Below are positions 16,837 through 25,136 of a stretch of 64,000 nt of DNA, piece after piece. The translations under genes and the position numbers were made by a program. The stretch is from contig DASYZE010000084.1 in NCBI GenBank assembly GCA_035946625.1, positions 1 to 64,000 on the forward strand, read 5' to 3'. This DNA is from DASYXZ01 sp035946625 (GTDB lineage Bacteria; Acidobacteriota; Terriglobia; UBA7540). Below the pieces are notes generated by a model. That model ran no database searches and was not told the DNA's origin. It was given only the letters and a program-made list of their open reading frames with translations. How positions within the stretch are numbered: position 1 is the stretch's first letter; each line of letters begins with the position of its first letter.

Positions 16837-18113
16837 CCAGTGACCTTCTTCCCGGCTAGAAATATTTCTTCACCCAGGTGGCACCTGGTATTTTCCAGAA
16901 GCGATTGCAGGGGAGCGTGAACCCACCTTTCGATGTTTCCAACTCGAATGAACTCGAAGTCGTCGAAAACAGCCCGTGGCCACCTGCCGGCTGCGGCGGC
17001 AGAAAGAAGTTCAGGCCTGCCTCCCACCATCACCACCTCCAGATCTCCAGTGGTCATTGCCGATAGTTTCGCGCCGGGCCGATCATCTGTATCCGGAACA
17101 GCCAGAAAGTCCGCCGGGCCACCCAATCGAATCGCTCCCTCGCCCGCCCCCAATCGCAGCACCCGGGCAGGGGAATCCGTGACCAGGGAATATATTTTCT
17201 TCTGATTCAAACACGTCTGATCCCGGACAAAACTAATCTCATCCAAAAGATCGCCTTGTCCGGTCAACGCAGAATCGCTGCCCAGAGCCACTTGCCGGTG
17301 TTGCGCAACTTCTTGCCGGCTTAAGGTTCTCCCCAGGGTAAACAAATTGGAGGTTGGGCACCAGATGAGACCTGCGCCACGCTCCGCCAGCAGTAGATGC
17401 CCCGCCTTGGTCAAACCTACGCCATGAACGACCACTGTGTTGGCGCCAAGAGCGTGCAGGCGATCCAATCGGAAGATTTCCTCCCCGCTCCGTTTATCAG
17501 TCCCTTCGGCGAGGTGAATGATGAAGGGGCACGCCGGCAGAGTGGATCGGAAAGTTTTTCCAATGTCCTTCCCCAAAGCCAGCGAGTGCGCCCAGCCGTA
17601 ACGGTCCACGACACGAATCGGAAATGATCGGGCGAGCGCGCCTGGGATGGCCGCATTGTGATGGCAAACCGTCGTGACCCCTGAAAGCAAATTCTTGATG
17701 GCTCCCCACCAGTAACGGACCGGCTTGGGAACAAGCAAATGCTCGCGCACGGGAGATTGCAGGGGATGGTATACGTCATTGGCCCATTCTTGGAAATTAA
17801 GGTAAGGCCCCCGGCCGAGCCTGGGGAAAAGATTGAATTCCAGATGGTCGTGAGCGTTGATCAAACCCGGAAGCAGCAGATAACCCGACAAATCGATGGT
17901 GGGCGAAGCCCGGGTGTGTCGGATGGATGAACCATTCCAGGTGCGGGAGCGCGCCGTCTTAATAGCTGTGATAAGTCCATTGCTGATTTCCACCTCAGCC
18001 CTGTCAGCCGAGTCGGCATTAACAGCCACCCGAGCGCCGACAAGCCTGCACGACCCCAACCGGCGGGCAGGCTTAGGCTCGACCGGAGTTTCCACAAAGG
18101 CTGGCTCGTTCAT
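16833..18113 (-). CDS. Amidohydrolase-superfamily metal hydrolase
   Basis: 426 aa. Metal-dependent amidohydrolase with the N-terminal small beta domain and PGLINAHDHLEFN (H88, H90), then H200 in FIIHLAEGTD, H230 in TVVVHGVGLT and D280 in VALGSDSALTG. The set fits the mononuclear-metal deaminase branch (cytosine/guanine deaminase, ATZ/TRZ types). PADFLAVP near 340 belongs to the C-terminal return of the small domain. Both ends overlap neighbours by 4 nt: its start with the methyltransferase stop, its stop with the SPASM radical SAM start. That firmly places it in the radical SAM operon. It may deaminate or open a ring on a pathway intermediate; this is inference. Confidence 0.85.
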   Translation of the reverse strand: MNEPAFVETPVEPKPARRLGSCRLVGARVAVNADSADRAEVEISNGLITAIKTARSRTWNGSSIRHTRASPTIDLSGYLLLPGLINAHDHLEFNLFPRLGRGPYLNFQEWANDVYHPLQSPVREHLLVPKPVRYWWGAIKNLLSGVTTVCHHNAAIPGALARSFPIRVVDRYGWAHSLALGKDIGKTFRSTLPACPFIIHLAEGTDKRSGEEIFRLDRLHALGANTVVVHGVGLTKAGHLLLAERGAGLIWCPTSNLFTLGRTLSRQEVAQHRQVALGSDSALTGQGDLLDEISFVRDQTCLNQKKIYSLVTDSPARVLRLGAGEGAIRLGGPADFLAVPDTDDRPGAKLSAMTTGDLEVVMVGGRPELLSAAAAGRWPRAVFDDFEFIRVGNIERWVHAPLQSLLENTRCHLGEEIFLAGKKVTG

Positions 18114-18853
18114 CTTATTTCTCTGACATTCCCATATCCGCCGGCCAGTTGAAAATCCAGAATGAAAATGGCCGGCAATCCTCGGATGGACTCGAAATTG
18201 GAAAGCTTTCCCCCCTGGGCAAAGATGTGCCGCTCCGGTTCGTCAATATGAGGTTCCAATTTTTGCTTGAGATCGAAGCCCGCCTTTTGGAAAGCTTCGC
18301 AGATCGTATCCATGGAATAAGCGAAGCTGGCGATTTCAATGGCGCGGCCTTCCCAACGGAAAGTGCGCTTCCATCCCCGCCGGTGTCCCTCCGGGTGAAA
18401 GTCTGATAGGAGGACGCGGGCGTGCGGCCGTGAGACTCTGGCGAGTTCACTGGCGAAGGGCGGAAGAGCGTCAAGGTAACTGATTGCGAAGGAACAAATG
18501 GTCAGGTGGGCACAAGAGCTGCGAAGGGGAAGAGCAAGACAATCGGCCCGCACCAACCCTGGGGCCAGCGCCGGCTTGGCGGATGCGACTTGCAGCATTT
18601 CCGGGGAAAGGTCGACACCGACAACATGATTCACTCCTCGATGACGAAGCCGCGTTAGCCAGCGCCCGGTTCCGCAAGCAACATCCAGGACATACTTGTT
18701 TTTCAATTCCGGAAGGAGCGGCTCCATCGCGCGCTCCTCCAATGCCAACAAGGGATTTGACCCGTCGTCGTAGGTCTTTGCCCAGAGCGCGTGCGCCTCC
18801 ATCACAGGTAATGAGCGAGCCGTGGTGCGCTCTGGTTCCAAGCCCGCCATCAT
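18110..18853 (-). CDS. Class I SAM-dependent methyltransferase
   Basis: 247 aa from the ATG at 18853, which overlaps the stop of the upstream radical SAM gene (ATGATG with an embedded TGA). The frame is open further upstream but only inside that gene. Motif I is VLDVACGTGRW (55-65), the acidic loop VVGVDLSPEML follows, and ICSFAISYLDALPPF is the motif IV region. The size and fold match small-molecule methyltransferases of the UbiE/biotin-synthesis type. It sits third from the end of the operon, coupled on both sides. It probably methylates O, N or C of the unknown product. Confidence 0.86.
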   Translation of the reverse strand: MMAGLEPERTTARSLPVMEAHALWAKTYDDGSNPLLALEERAMEPLLPELKNKYVLDVACGTGRWLTRLRHRGVNHVVGVDLSPEMLQVASAKPALAPGLVRADCLALPLRSSCAHLTICSFAISYLDALPPFASELARVSRPHARVLLSDFHPEGHRRGWKRTFRWEGRAIEIASFAYSMDTICEAFQKAGFDLKQKLEPHIDEPERHIFAQGGKLSNFESIRGLPAIFILDFQLAGGYGNVREIR

Positions 18854-20313
18854 AAGCTCTCCGCCTTCGGCTTGCGCAGATCGATGAATCGTTGCGCCCA
18901 TTCCAATTCCCAAGGCGAGGCATAAAACTCCAGGCCATAGCGCCACGCGCTCAAACTCTTCAGGAGGTAGCGGCCCCATTCCGGCAGGCGGATATCCTGC
19001 ACGGTGGGCCAGCGCGACGCCACGATGAGTTCAAAGTTGTCAATGAGCCGCTTGGTAGAGGATCGCAGCCAGGGCGACGCCGGATCCTGGCGGATGGTGA
19101 AATTGAACCACCGCTCGGTAGCCCACTCCTCGACAGTCCCGGGGAATTGGACTTGACTTTCGATATTTCCGTACATCCCGGTTCGCTGGGGCACCGGAAT
19201 GTAGTGCTGGATGATAATTTCCGCATCGGGATTGATCTTCTTAATCCGGCGAATGAACTGCAAGCACTCACGGGTATCGCGCTCAGGGTCGTGGGGATTG
19301 CCGACCACGAAGGAAAACTCCGGGATGATTCCAAAGCTCCGAATGCGCCGCGCCAGCTCCAGAGTCTGTTCCGTCTTGAGTCCTTTGTTCATCTCGCGCA
19401 GGACCCAATCGGACCCGGACTCGGCGCCAAAAAAGATCATCGTGCAGCCAGACGCTTTAATGGCCGCCAGAGCTTTGTCCGAATAGCTGAGCAGAATGTC
19501 AATGCGCGCCTCACACCACCAACGCAGCCGGAGAGGAATGATCTGCTCTGCCAATTCGAACGCGTGGTCCTCACGCAGAAAGAAATTGTTATCGTAAAAC
19601 TGAATGGCATCGACGCGGTAAAAGTCCACCAGATGGCGCAGAACCGATGCGGTCCGGGCCGGCGATTCCATCTTCTCGCGGCTGCCATAGGCCGTGATGA
19701 CTCCGCAGAAATTGCACGCGTAGGGGCAACCAACACTCGCTTGATGCACCGCGGTCCGACGGCCCAGAAAAGTGGGCAGGATGTACTTTTCGGCCTGCAA
19801 CCGGTGGTACGGCAAGGCGGGGAAAGCATCCGGGCTTTTCATCATGCGCTCGGGATTGTTTCGATGTGCCCCGCTCGCGTCCTTGTAGGAGAGGCCGCGT
19901 ATGGTGTCGAGGGACCGTTGTCCTCTTAGAGCGTCCAGGAGTTCAATAAACGTATCCTCGCCTTGCCCACGGACTGCGAAGTCGACGTAAGGCGCATTCA
20001 GCGTGGCCGCCGTGTAGATGGAGGGAAAGTATCCGCCCCACACAATAGGCACCTTTGGAAAGCGATGACGGATTTCCCGGCAGGCGTCCATCGCAGCCAC
20101 CATCTGCGGCCCAGGCATCACGGATACAGCGAGGAGATCGACGGGATGCCGGGCCATTAGATTGGTGATCGTCTGTGTCGGGTTAGGATCTACGTTCCCA
20201 TCCACGATCACGTACTCTTCCCGGGCCTCGAGGAGGGCGGCCAGCGAGAGAACCGCCAAGGGAAACCGCCGGCTGCGCGGCTTGGTCGATCGGGGGTGGA
20301 AGAGGATAATCAT
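18850..20313 (-). CDS. Cobalamin-binding-type radical SAM protein
   Basis: 487 aa from the ATG at 20313, 2 nt after the stop of the upstream gene. The N-terminal Rossmann-like region (1-130: MIILFHPRSTKPRSRRFPLA, VDLLAVSVMPGPQ, VPIVWGGYFPSIY, DFAVRGQGEDTF) is the B12-binding layout of class B radical SAM enzymes, without a DxHxxG motif. The radical SAM core follows, with C196, C200 and C203 in VGCPYACNFCG, FYDNNFFL, and the conserved GAESGSDWVLREMNKG. The C-terminal 100 residues are family-specific. Class B enzymes methylate unactivated carbons or do ring chemistry. Cobalamin dependence is inferred from architecture only. Confidence 0.85.
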   Translation of the reverse strand: MIILFHPRSTKPRSRRFPLAVLSLAALLEAREEYVIVDGNVDPNPTQTITNLMARHPVDLLAVSVMPGPQMVAAMDACREIRHRFPKVPIVWGGYFPSIYTAATLNAPYVDFAVRGQGEDTFIELLDALRGQRSLDTIRGLSYKDASGAHRNNPERMMKSPDAFPALPYHRLQAEKYILPTFLGRRTAVHQASVGCPYACNFCGVITAYGSREKMESPARTASVLRHLVDFYRVDAIQFYDNNFFLREDHAFELAEQIIPLRLRWWCEARIDILLSYSDKALAAIKASGCTMIFFGAESGSDWVLREMNKGLKTEQTLELARRIRSFGIIPEFSFVVGNPHDPERDTRECLQFIRRIKKINPDAEIIIQHYIPVPQRTGMYGNIESQVQFPGTVEEWATERWFNFTIRQDPASPWLRSSTKRLIDNFELIVASRWPTVQDIRLPEWGRYLLKSLSAWRYGLEFYASPWELEWAQRFIDLRKPKAESL

Positions 20314-20315
20314 GG

Positions 20316-21326
20316 CTAAGTCACCATCCCCAGGGCAATAAAGAATTTCGCCGGCTCCCGACGGCGCAGGATTCTGGCGCGCCACGGCCGCATCGCCCAA
20401 CCCAGCCCGTACCATGGTTCGTGGACGTCCCAGCGAATGCCGTGCAGCTTCCCCAGTCGCCCCAAAGCATCTCTGGTCAGGAATTCCTGACTCGCGATGG
20501 CGTCCGACTTGAAGCCAAACCTCTTCTCGAAGTGCGCGTGTTTTTCCAGCACCATGGCGCGGCCACTGGACTCACTGCGGTAAAACGGCGAGTCGACAAT
20601 CAGCAGGTGACCGGGCCGGCGAAGACAGCGGAGAGCTTCCCGAAGTGTTTGGCCGTATTCTTCGGAATAATGGAGAGAAGCATTGAAGGCGACCAGATCG
20701 AATTGTGCCGATTCAAAGGGCAGGCAATCCATTTCCGCCTGAAAGCGAGGGAACAGCCGGCGAAGCAACGGCCGGTAATGGCTGGCGGCGCTCAATCCAT
20801 CCTGATCGTTCTCCACCAGGTCCACCGCCACGGGCCGGTGTCCCCGCCGAGCCAGGCGATAACTCATCCAACAATTCCCCGCCCCCACGTCCAAAACATC
20901 CATGCCCTTGGGGTAATCCTTTTCGAGCCGTGGAAGAATCGTTCGCTCCAGATAGCGGAAGCTGCGCCCGCGGATGTTCCACTGCCATGAATTCCTGCCG
21001 GTGACGTCCTTATAGGGCAGTGAGAGAAAATAATGCGCCCCGCCGGTCCCGCGCGCTTCCTTAAAACGGACGGCCTGATATTCTTTGACAAATTTCCGAA
21101 ACCTGTCCTCGCTCGATGGCGTCAATGCACGCCAAATGCCCCTCTCGCGTCTGATGACGAAACCACAGGCCGGGCATTTCATTTGGGTCGAATCTTTGTC
21201 GGGATGTAGAGAACCAACAACCGCGTGGCATGCCGGGCAACTCATCGAAAGCGAGTGCGGCGTGGAAGCCTCGGCTGACTTGCTGACCGATGAGAATCGT
21301 GCAACCTCGCAGGCTAATGTGGACAT
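20316..21326 (-). CDS. Methyltransferase with N-terminal zinc ribbon
   Basis: 336 aa. A zinc-ribbon-like module (C30, C33, C51, C54; MSCPACHAVV and MKCPACGFVIRR) is fused to a class I methyltransferase: DVLDVGAGNCWMSYRLARRG (143-162), PVAVDLVENDQDGL, then DCLPFESAQFDLVAFNASLHYS. This ribbon-methyltransferase layout is also seen in rRNA methyltransferase RlmA and in natural-product enzymes. The start at 21326 overlaps the upstream methyltransferase gene by 13 nt; an alternative start is M28 at 21245. The stop is 2 nt before the next radical SAM gene. Membership of the biosynthetic operon favours a small-molecule substrate. Confidence 0.82.
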   Translation of the reverse strand: MSTLACEVARFSSVSKSAEASTPHSLSMSCPACHAVVGSLHPDKDSTQMKCPACGFVIRRERGIWRALTPSSEDRFRKFVKEYQAVRFKEARGTGGAHYFLSLPYKDVTGRNSWQWNIRGRSFRYLERTILPRLEKDYPKGMDVLDVGAGNCWMSYRLARRGHRPVAVDLVENDQDGLSAASHYRPLLRRLFPRFQAEMDCLPFESAQFDLVAFNASLHYSEEYGQTLREALRCLRRPGHLLIVDSPFYRSESSGRAMVLEKHAHFEKRFGFKSDAIASQEFLTRDALGRLGKLHGIRWDVHEPWYGLGWAMRPWRARILRRREPAKFFIALGMVT

Positions 21327-22144
21327 ATGTCTGAACGCTCAAACATCATCAAGTTATGGTCGGCGATACTTCGGAAGAGCGGCCACGCGGAGACCAGGCG
21401 ATCTATCATCCGCGCCGCAGCCATCCCCCGGGGAATCCGGCTCGCGAGAGGTTCCACATACGACGGTGGAACCGAGATTCCCACTCCCTTCCTCCCCTTG
21501 AAGCGAAAATAAGGAGCGAAGGCACTTTTCAAACTTCGAACCGAATGGCGATAAACTGGAAACATTTTCCCTTCGGCCAAATTGGCCGACGCAACAGGAC
21601 GAAATCGTCGGAACGCCTTGCCTGGCCTCGCGTGCAGCAAATACCAAAGTGTCTCCCACGCACAGAACGGGCTGAAGACGCAGAGGAGAGCTTTGGCGCC
21701 CGGCCTGAGCAGCGTTGCGAGCTCGCGGGCGATAACAGAAACATCCAGGCTGCAGTTCAATCCGCCGAAATTCGAAACCAAGCCGTCAAAGTGGAAGTTC
21801 TTGCCCAGCATGAAAATGTTTTCCGTCTTGAGCGAGATGAACTCGACCCGCTCCTGCACGCCCGCTTCTTCAGCGTGACGGCGCGCCACAAGAATCATTT
21901 CCGTGGAGGCATCACAAGCCACCACCTGCACCCCGCATTGGGCCAGGTGAATCGCGTCGGCGCCCGTCCCGCAATTGATTTCCAGAATGCGCTGGCCGGC
22001 GTGGAAACAATGGTCCATTTCATGCCACACCGCTTCCCGCTGGGCCCGCCCCACCACGGATTGAGTAAAAACCTGGTCGTAGCTCGCGGCGAGCAAGTCA
22101 AAAGCGGCAAAATCAGCATGCGTCGATGCCTGAGAAACTTGCAT
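21314..22144 (-). CDS. Class I SAM-dependent methyltransferase
   Basis: 276 aa. Motif I is ILEINCGTGADAIHLAQCG (53-71), the acidic loop VVACDASTEMI (74-84), and motif IV FDGLVSNFGGLNC. The C-terminal third is family-specific (FSPFCAWETLWYLLHARPGKAFRRF), typical of UbiE-like enzymes acting on lipids or quinone-like substrates. It starts 6 nt after the stop of a radical SAM gene and overlaps the zinc-ribbon methyltransferase downstream. Three methyltransferases of different subfamilies within 3.3 kb imply a multiply methylated product. Acceptor is unknown. Confidence 0.85.
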   Translation of the reverse strand: MQVSQASTHADFAAFDLLAASYDQVFTQSVVGRAQREAVWHEMDHCFHAGQRILEINCGTGADAIHLAQCGVQVVACDASTEMILVARRHAEEAGVQERVEFISLKTENIFMLGKNFHFDGLVSNFGGLNCSLDVSVIARELATLLRPGAKALLCVFSPFCAWETLWYLLHARPGKAFRRFRPVASANLAEGKMFPVYRHSVRSLKSAFAPYFRFKGRKGVGISVPPSYVEPLASRIPRGMAAARMIDRLVSAWPLFRSIADHNLMMFERSDICPH

Positions 22145-22150
22145 AAGACT

Positions 22151-23560
22151 TTAAGCCTCTGGTGCCGCGGACGATGACTGCATGCCCCGCCGTGCCTGGG
22201 CGATACGCTCGCGCAGCTCATCCGCCAGCGGCGAATTCCCGGGATCCGGAGGGGCAATCAAAAGCCGGTGTAACTCCACCTCCGAGCGGAGAAGTTGGTC
22301 GGCGTTTTGATAAAACTCACTGGAGCGCCGGCCGGTAATTCGGAATTCCCGGTCGGAGCTCCCGGCCCACGCGCCCCCGTTCACCACGCGCGCAGCTACT
22401 TCATCAAAGTACGGCGTTCCCTTGATGGGATAGGCCAGGGTGGTGAGAAAAATGTCGGGATCGGATTTCTTCACGTGCTCCACCGTCGCTTCAATATCCT
22501 CCATTTCCTCCCCCTCATAACCCCACATCAAAAACATTCCAGTTTGAATGTTCCGCTCTTTGCAGAGGCGAACCGCGGTTTGGACCTCTTCCACCTTTAC
22601 GCCCCGCTGCATCGCGTCAAGGATTCGTTGCGAGCCACTTTCCGATCCAATCCAAACCCTGAAGCAGCCCAGCTCGGCCAGGGCGTCGGCGACCTGAGGG
22701 TTCAACCGGTCGGCGCGCGAGATACACTCAAAGGGAATTCTGAGGCGGCGGCATTTCATCTCCCTGGCGAATTCAAATATCCAGCCGTGATGAATGGTAA
22801 AGACATCGTCCGCCATCCAGAGCATGTCGGGTGCGTAGCGCCCAAGAATCCACTCCAATTCGTTGACCACGCTGACGGCTTTCCGCCTTCGATGGGTCTT
22901 GCCATAGACCGCGTGGCTGCACCACCGGCAGTGATAGGGGCAGCCGCGCGCGGTAATCATTGAAACCGAACCCGCCCCATGATGGGCCCGCCACGTATCC
23001 AGGTACTTCTCAATGGAAATCGATTCGCGGCTCGGCCAGGGCTGGGCGTCGAGGTCGGCAATCTGCGGGCGCGGAGGGGTTTGGCAAACCGCGCCATCCC
23101 GATCGCGAAACGCAATCCCATGGACACGTTTCAAATCGGTTTGGTTGTGGGTCGCCAGGAGCGGGAGCAATTCCTCCACGGTCAATTCGCCCTCGCCCAT
23201 CACCACCACATCGGCGCCCGCATCAAGGTATTCATGGATATAAGCCGCCGGCTCCGGGCCGCCCACCATGGTTTTCCAGCCCGCTTCCCTGGCCACACGA
23301 AGGATTTCAATTGCGTTACGGCGTGTCATCAGATTGGCATAAATGCCCAGAACCGATGGCGGAGTTGAGCGAAGAACGCGGAACAGTTCTTCCCTGGTAG
23401 AGAAGGTCGAGTCGAAGACCTCCACATTAAACCCCTTGGAGCGCAAGTGCGAAGTCAGGTAAAGGATTCCCAGAGGAGGGTACGGCTTCATGATCTGGAG
23501 TTCTTTGGCATCTCCATAAAGAAAGTAGCCGTGAGTTAAGAGCAGCTCGGGTGATTTCAT
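22151..23560 (-). CDS. Cobalamin-binding-type radical SAM protein (paralogue pair, copy 1)
   Basis: 469 aa from ATG 23560; a GTG 21 nt upstream is an alternative. The N-terminal B12-like domain opens LLLTHGYFLYGDAKELQIMK then PYPPLGILYL, with VMGEGELTVEELLPLL at about 120. The radical SAM cluster is C207/C211/C214 in ARGCPYHCRWCSHAVYG, followed by MLWMADDVFTIHHGW and WIGSESGSQRILDAMQRG. The opening and many core segments match the next gene (23621-25126) closely enough to call a tandem duplication. The two probably act on related intermediates. The stop is 6 nt before a methyltransferase start. Confidence 0.86.
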   Translation of the reverse strand: MKSPELLLTHGYFLYGDAKELQIMKPYPPLGILYLTSHLRSKGFNVEVFDSTFSTREELFRVLRSTPPSVLGIYANLMTRRNAIEILRVAREAGWKTMVGGPEPAAYIHEYLDAGADVVVMGEGELTVEELLPLLATHNQTDLKRVHGIAFRDRDGAVCQTPPRPQIADLDAQPWPSRESISIEKYLDTWRAHHGAGSVSMITARGCPYHCRWCSHAVYGKTHRRRKAVSVVNELEWILGRYAPDMLWMADDVFTIHHGWIFEFAREMKCRRLRIPFECISRADRLNPQVADALAELGCFRVWIGSESGSQRILDAMQRGVKVEEVQTAVRLCKERNIQTGMFLMWGYEGEEMEDIEATVEHVKKSDPDIFLTTLAYPIKGTPYFDEVAARVVNGGAWAGSSDREFRITGRRSSEFYQNADQLLRSEVELHRLLIAPPDPGNSPLADELRERIAQARRGMQSSSAAPEA

Positions 23561-23620
23561 TTTGGGGCGTCCATTGCGCACTCGGCGCGGAAAGGCTTCT
23601 TCGGAAGCTTCGACCGGGCA

Positions 23621-25126
23621 TCAGCAAGTCGCGGCCTCCGGCGCGCAAGTCAGTACGGGCAGAAGTGTCGGCGCCTCGTTTCTGGAGGTCTTCTCCATTG
23701 CCTCAACTTTCGCCCACAGTTGTGCGAGGGTTTGGGCTTTGCCGTCGCCCGGCTCATGGCCCCGCACCTCGGAAAAGTTTACTGAACCGGCGGACGGGGG
23801 GCTCCAGGTCTCCACCTCCGCATGGATGGCATTGCGCAGGGCACGGTAAAACTCCGTGGTGTAGGCTCCTTTGAACATCATGGCGAGGTCTTCGCTGTCG
23901 ATCCAATTGGTTTTGGAGCCGAGCTGCTCACGCACACGGGCATGAAACGCGGTGCCCGGAAGCGGATAGGAAACCGAAACTCCGATGTCCTCCGGCCTCG
24001 TGTGGCGCACCAACTCGATGGTTTTTTGGATATCAGGCCAGGTTTCGCCCGAATACCCGAACTGAAGAAAGAAACAGGTTCGAATTCCGGCGTGGCGCAA
24101 ATGCCCGCGAGCTTTTACCACTTGGTCTACTCTCAAGCCCTTATCCATCGCATCCAGGATCTTTTGCGATCCGGACTCCACTCCCAGCCACGCCTCATTA
24201 CATCCAGCGCGCCGGAAAGCCAAGGCCACATCCTCTTTCATCAAATCCGCGCGGGTTTGCATTTTGAAGGGCACCGCTGCGCCGAGTCGCTCCACCTGTT
24301 CGGCGAACTCCAACACCCAACTGTTCTTGATGCCAAAAATGTCGTCGGCAAACCAGAGGTGCTCCGCCCCATACTCGGTTTTGAGCAGAGCCATCTCTCG
24401 CGCCACGTTTGCGGCGCTGCGGGAATGGAAACGGTCTCCATAAATGGGCTTGGCGCACCAATTGCAACGGTAAGGGCAGCCGCGACTTGCCACAAGATTC
24501 AGCGAAAACGTATGGTGGGCGGATTTCCACTCGTCGCGATAGCGCTCGAGATCCACCAGATCCCGCGCGGGAAATGGAAGCTCATCAAGGTCTTGGATCA
24601 ACGGCCGTGGAGGAGTTTTGTAAAGCCGCCCGCTCTGCTGTTTGATAAATGCCAACCCGGGAATTTCAATTGGCAGCTGACCGGAACGGCCGACGAGGGA
24701 ATCGACAAGCTCGAGCAGCGTGCGTTCCACCTCGCCGACCAATATGAAATTCGCTCCGCCCTGCAGATACTGGACAAGGTGATCGGTGGAGTCAGAACCA
24801 TTGACCACCACCTGGGCCCCGGATGCCCGCGACAAACCGATCATTTGCATGGCAACTTCACGCATGCGGCTCAAGCACATTTTGGATAGGAAGTTAAAAT
24901 TGTCCTCGCAGAGCGCTACCACACGGGGCCGAGCCCGCCGCAGGGCTTGGGGAAATCCAGACACCGGGTCCTCCAGCATGGGATCAAACAGGGCCACGGA
25001 ATACCCGCGTTGCCTCAGCAGCGCCGCCGCATAAAGCGTTCCCAGGGGCGGATACGGTTGCATCTTGCGGGCTTGCTTCCGGTCGTAATATAGGTGATAG
25101 GAATGGGTCAGAAGAACGTCAACCAC
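23621..25126 (-). CDS. Cobalamin-binding-type radical SAM protein (paralogue pair, copy 2)
   Basis: 501 aa from GTG 25126, preceded by GAGAGG 6 nt upstream. The frame is open further up, but only over the end of the previous gene. The start DVLLTHSYHLYYDRKQARKM then QPYPPLGTLY parallels copy 1. Core: C217/C221/C224 in ASRGCPYRCNWCAKPIYG, HLWFADDIFGIKNSW, WLGVESGSQKILDAMDKG. The B12-type region has FILVGEVERTLLELV near 130, in place of GEGE. The GTG begins 10 nt after the stop of the upstream radical SAM gene. Catalytic role unknown; methyl transfer to carbon or a ring rearrangement are the usual options for the class. Confidence 0.85.
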   Translation of the reverse strand: MVDVLLTHSYHLYYDRKQARKMQPYPPLGTLYAAALLRQRGYSVALFDPMLEDPVSGFPQALRRARPRVVALCEDNFNFLSKMCLSRMREVAMQMIGLSRASGAQVVVNGSDSTDHLVQYLQGGANFILVGEVERTLLELVDSLVGRSGQLPIEIPGLAFIKQQSGRLYKTPPRPLIQDLDELPFPARDLVDLERYRDEWKSAHHTFSLNLVASRGCPYRCNWCAKPIYGDRFHSRSAANVAREMALLKTEYGAEHLWFADDIFGIKNSWVLEFAEQVERLGAAVPFKMQTRADLMKEDVALAFRRAGCNEAWLGVESGSQKILDAMDKGLRVDQVVKARGHLRHAGIRTCFFLQFGYSGETWPDIQKTIELVRHTRPEDIGVSVSYPLPGTAFHARVREQLGSKTNWIDSEDLAMMFKGAYTTEFYRALRNAIHAEVETWSPPSAGSVNFSEVRGHEPGDGKAQTLAQLWAKVEAMEKTSRNEAPTLLPVLTCAPEAATC

Positions 25127-25136
25127 ACAACACCTC

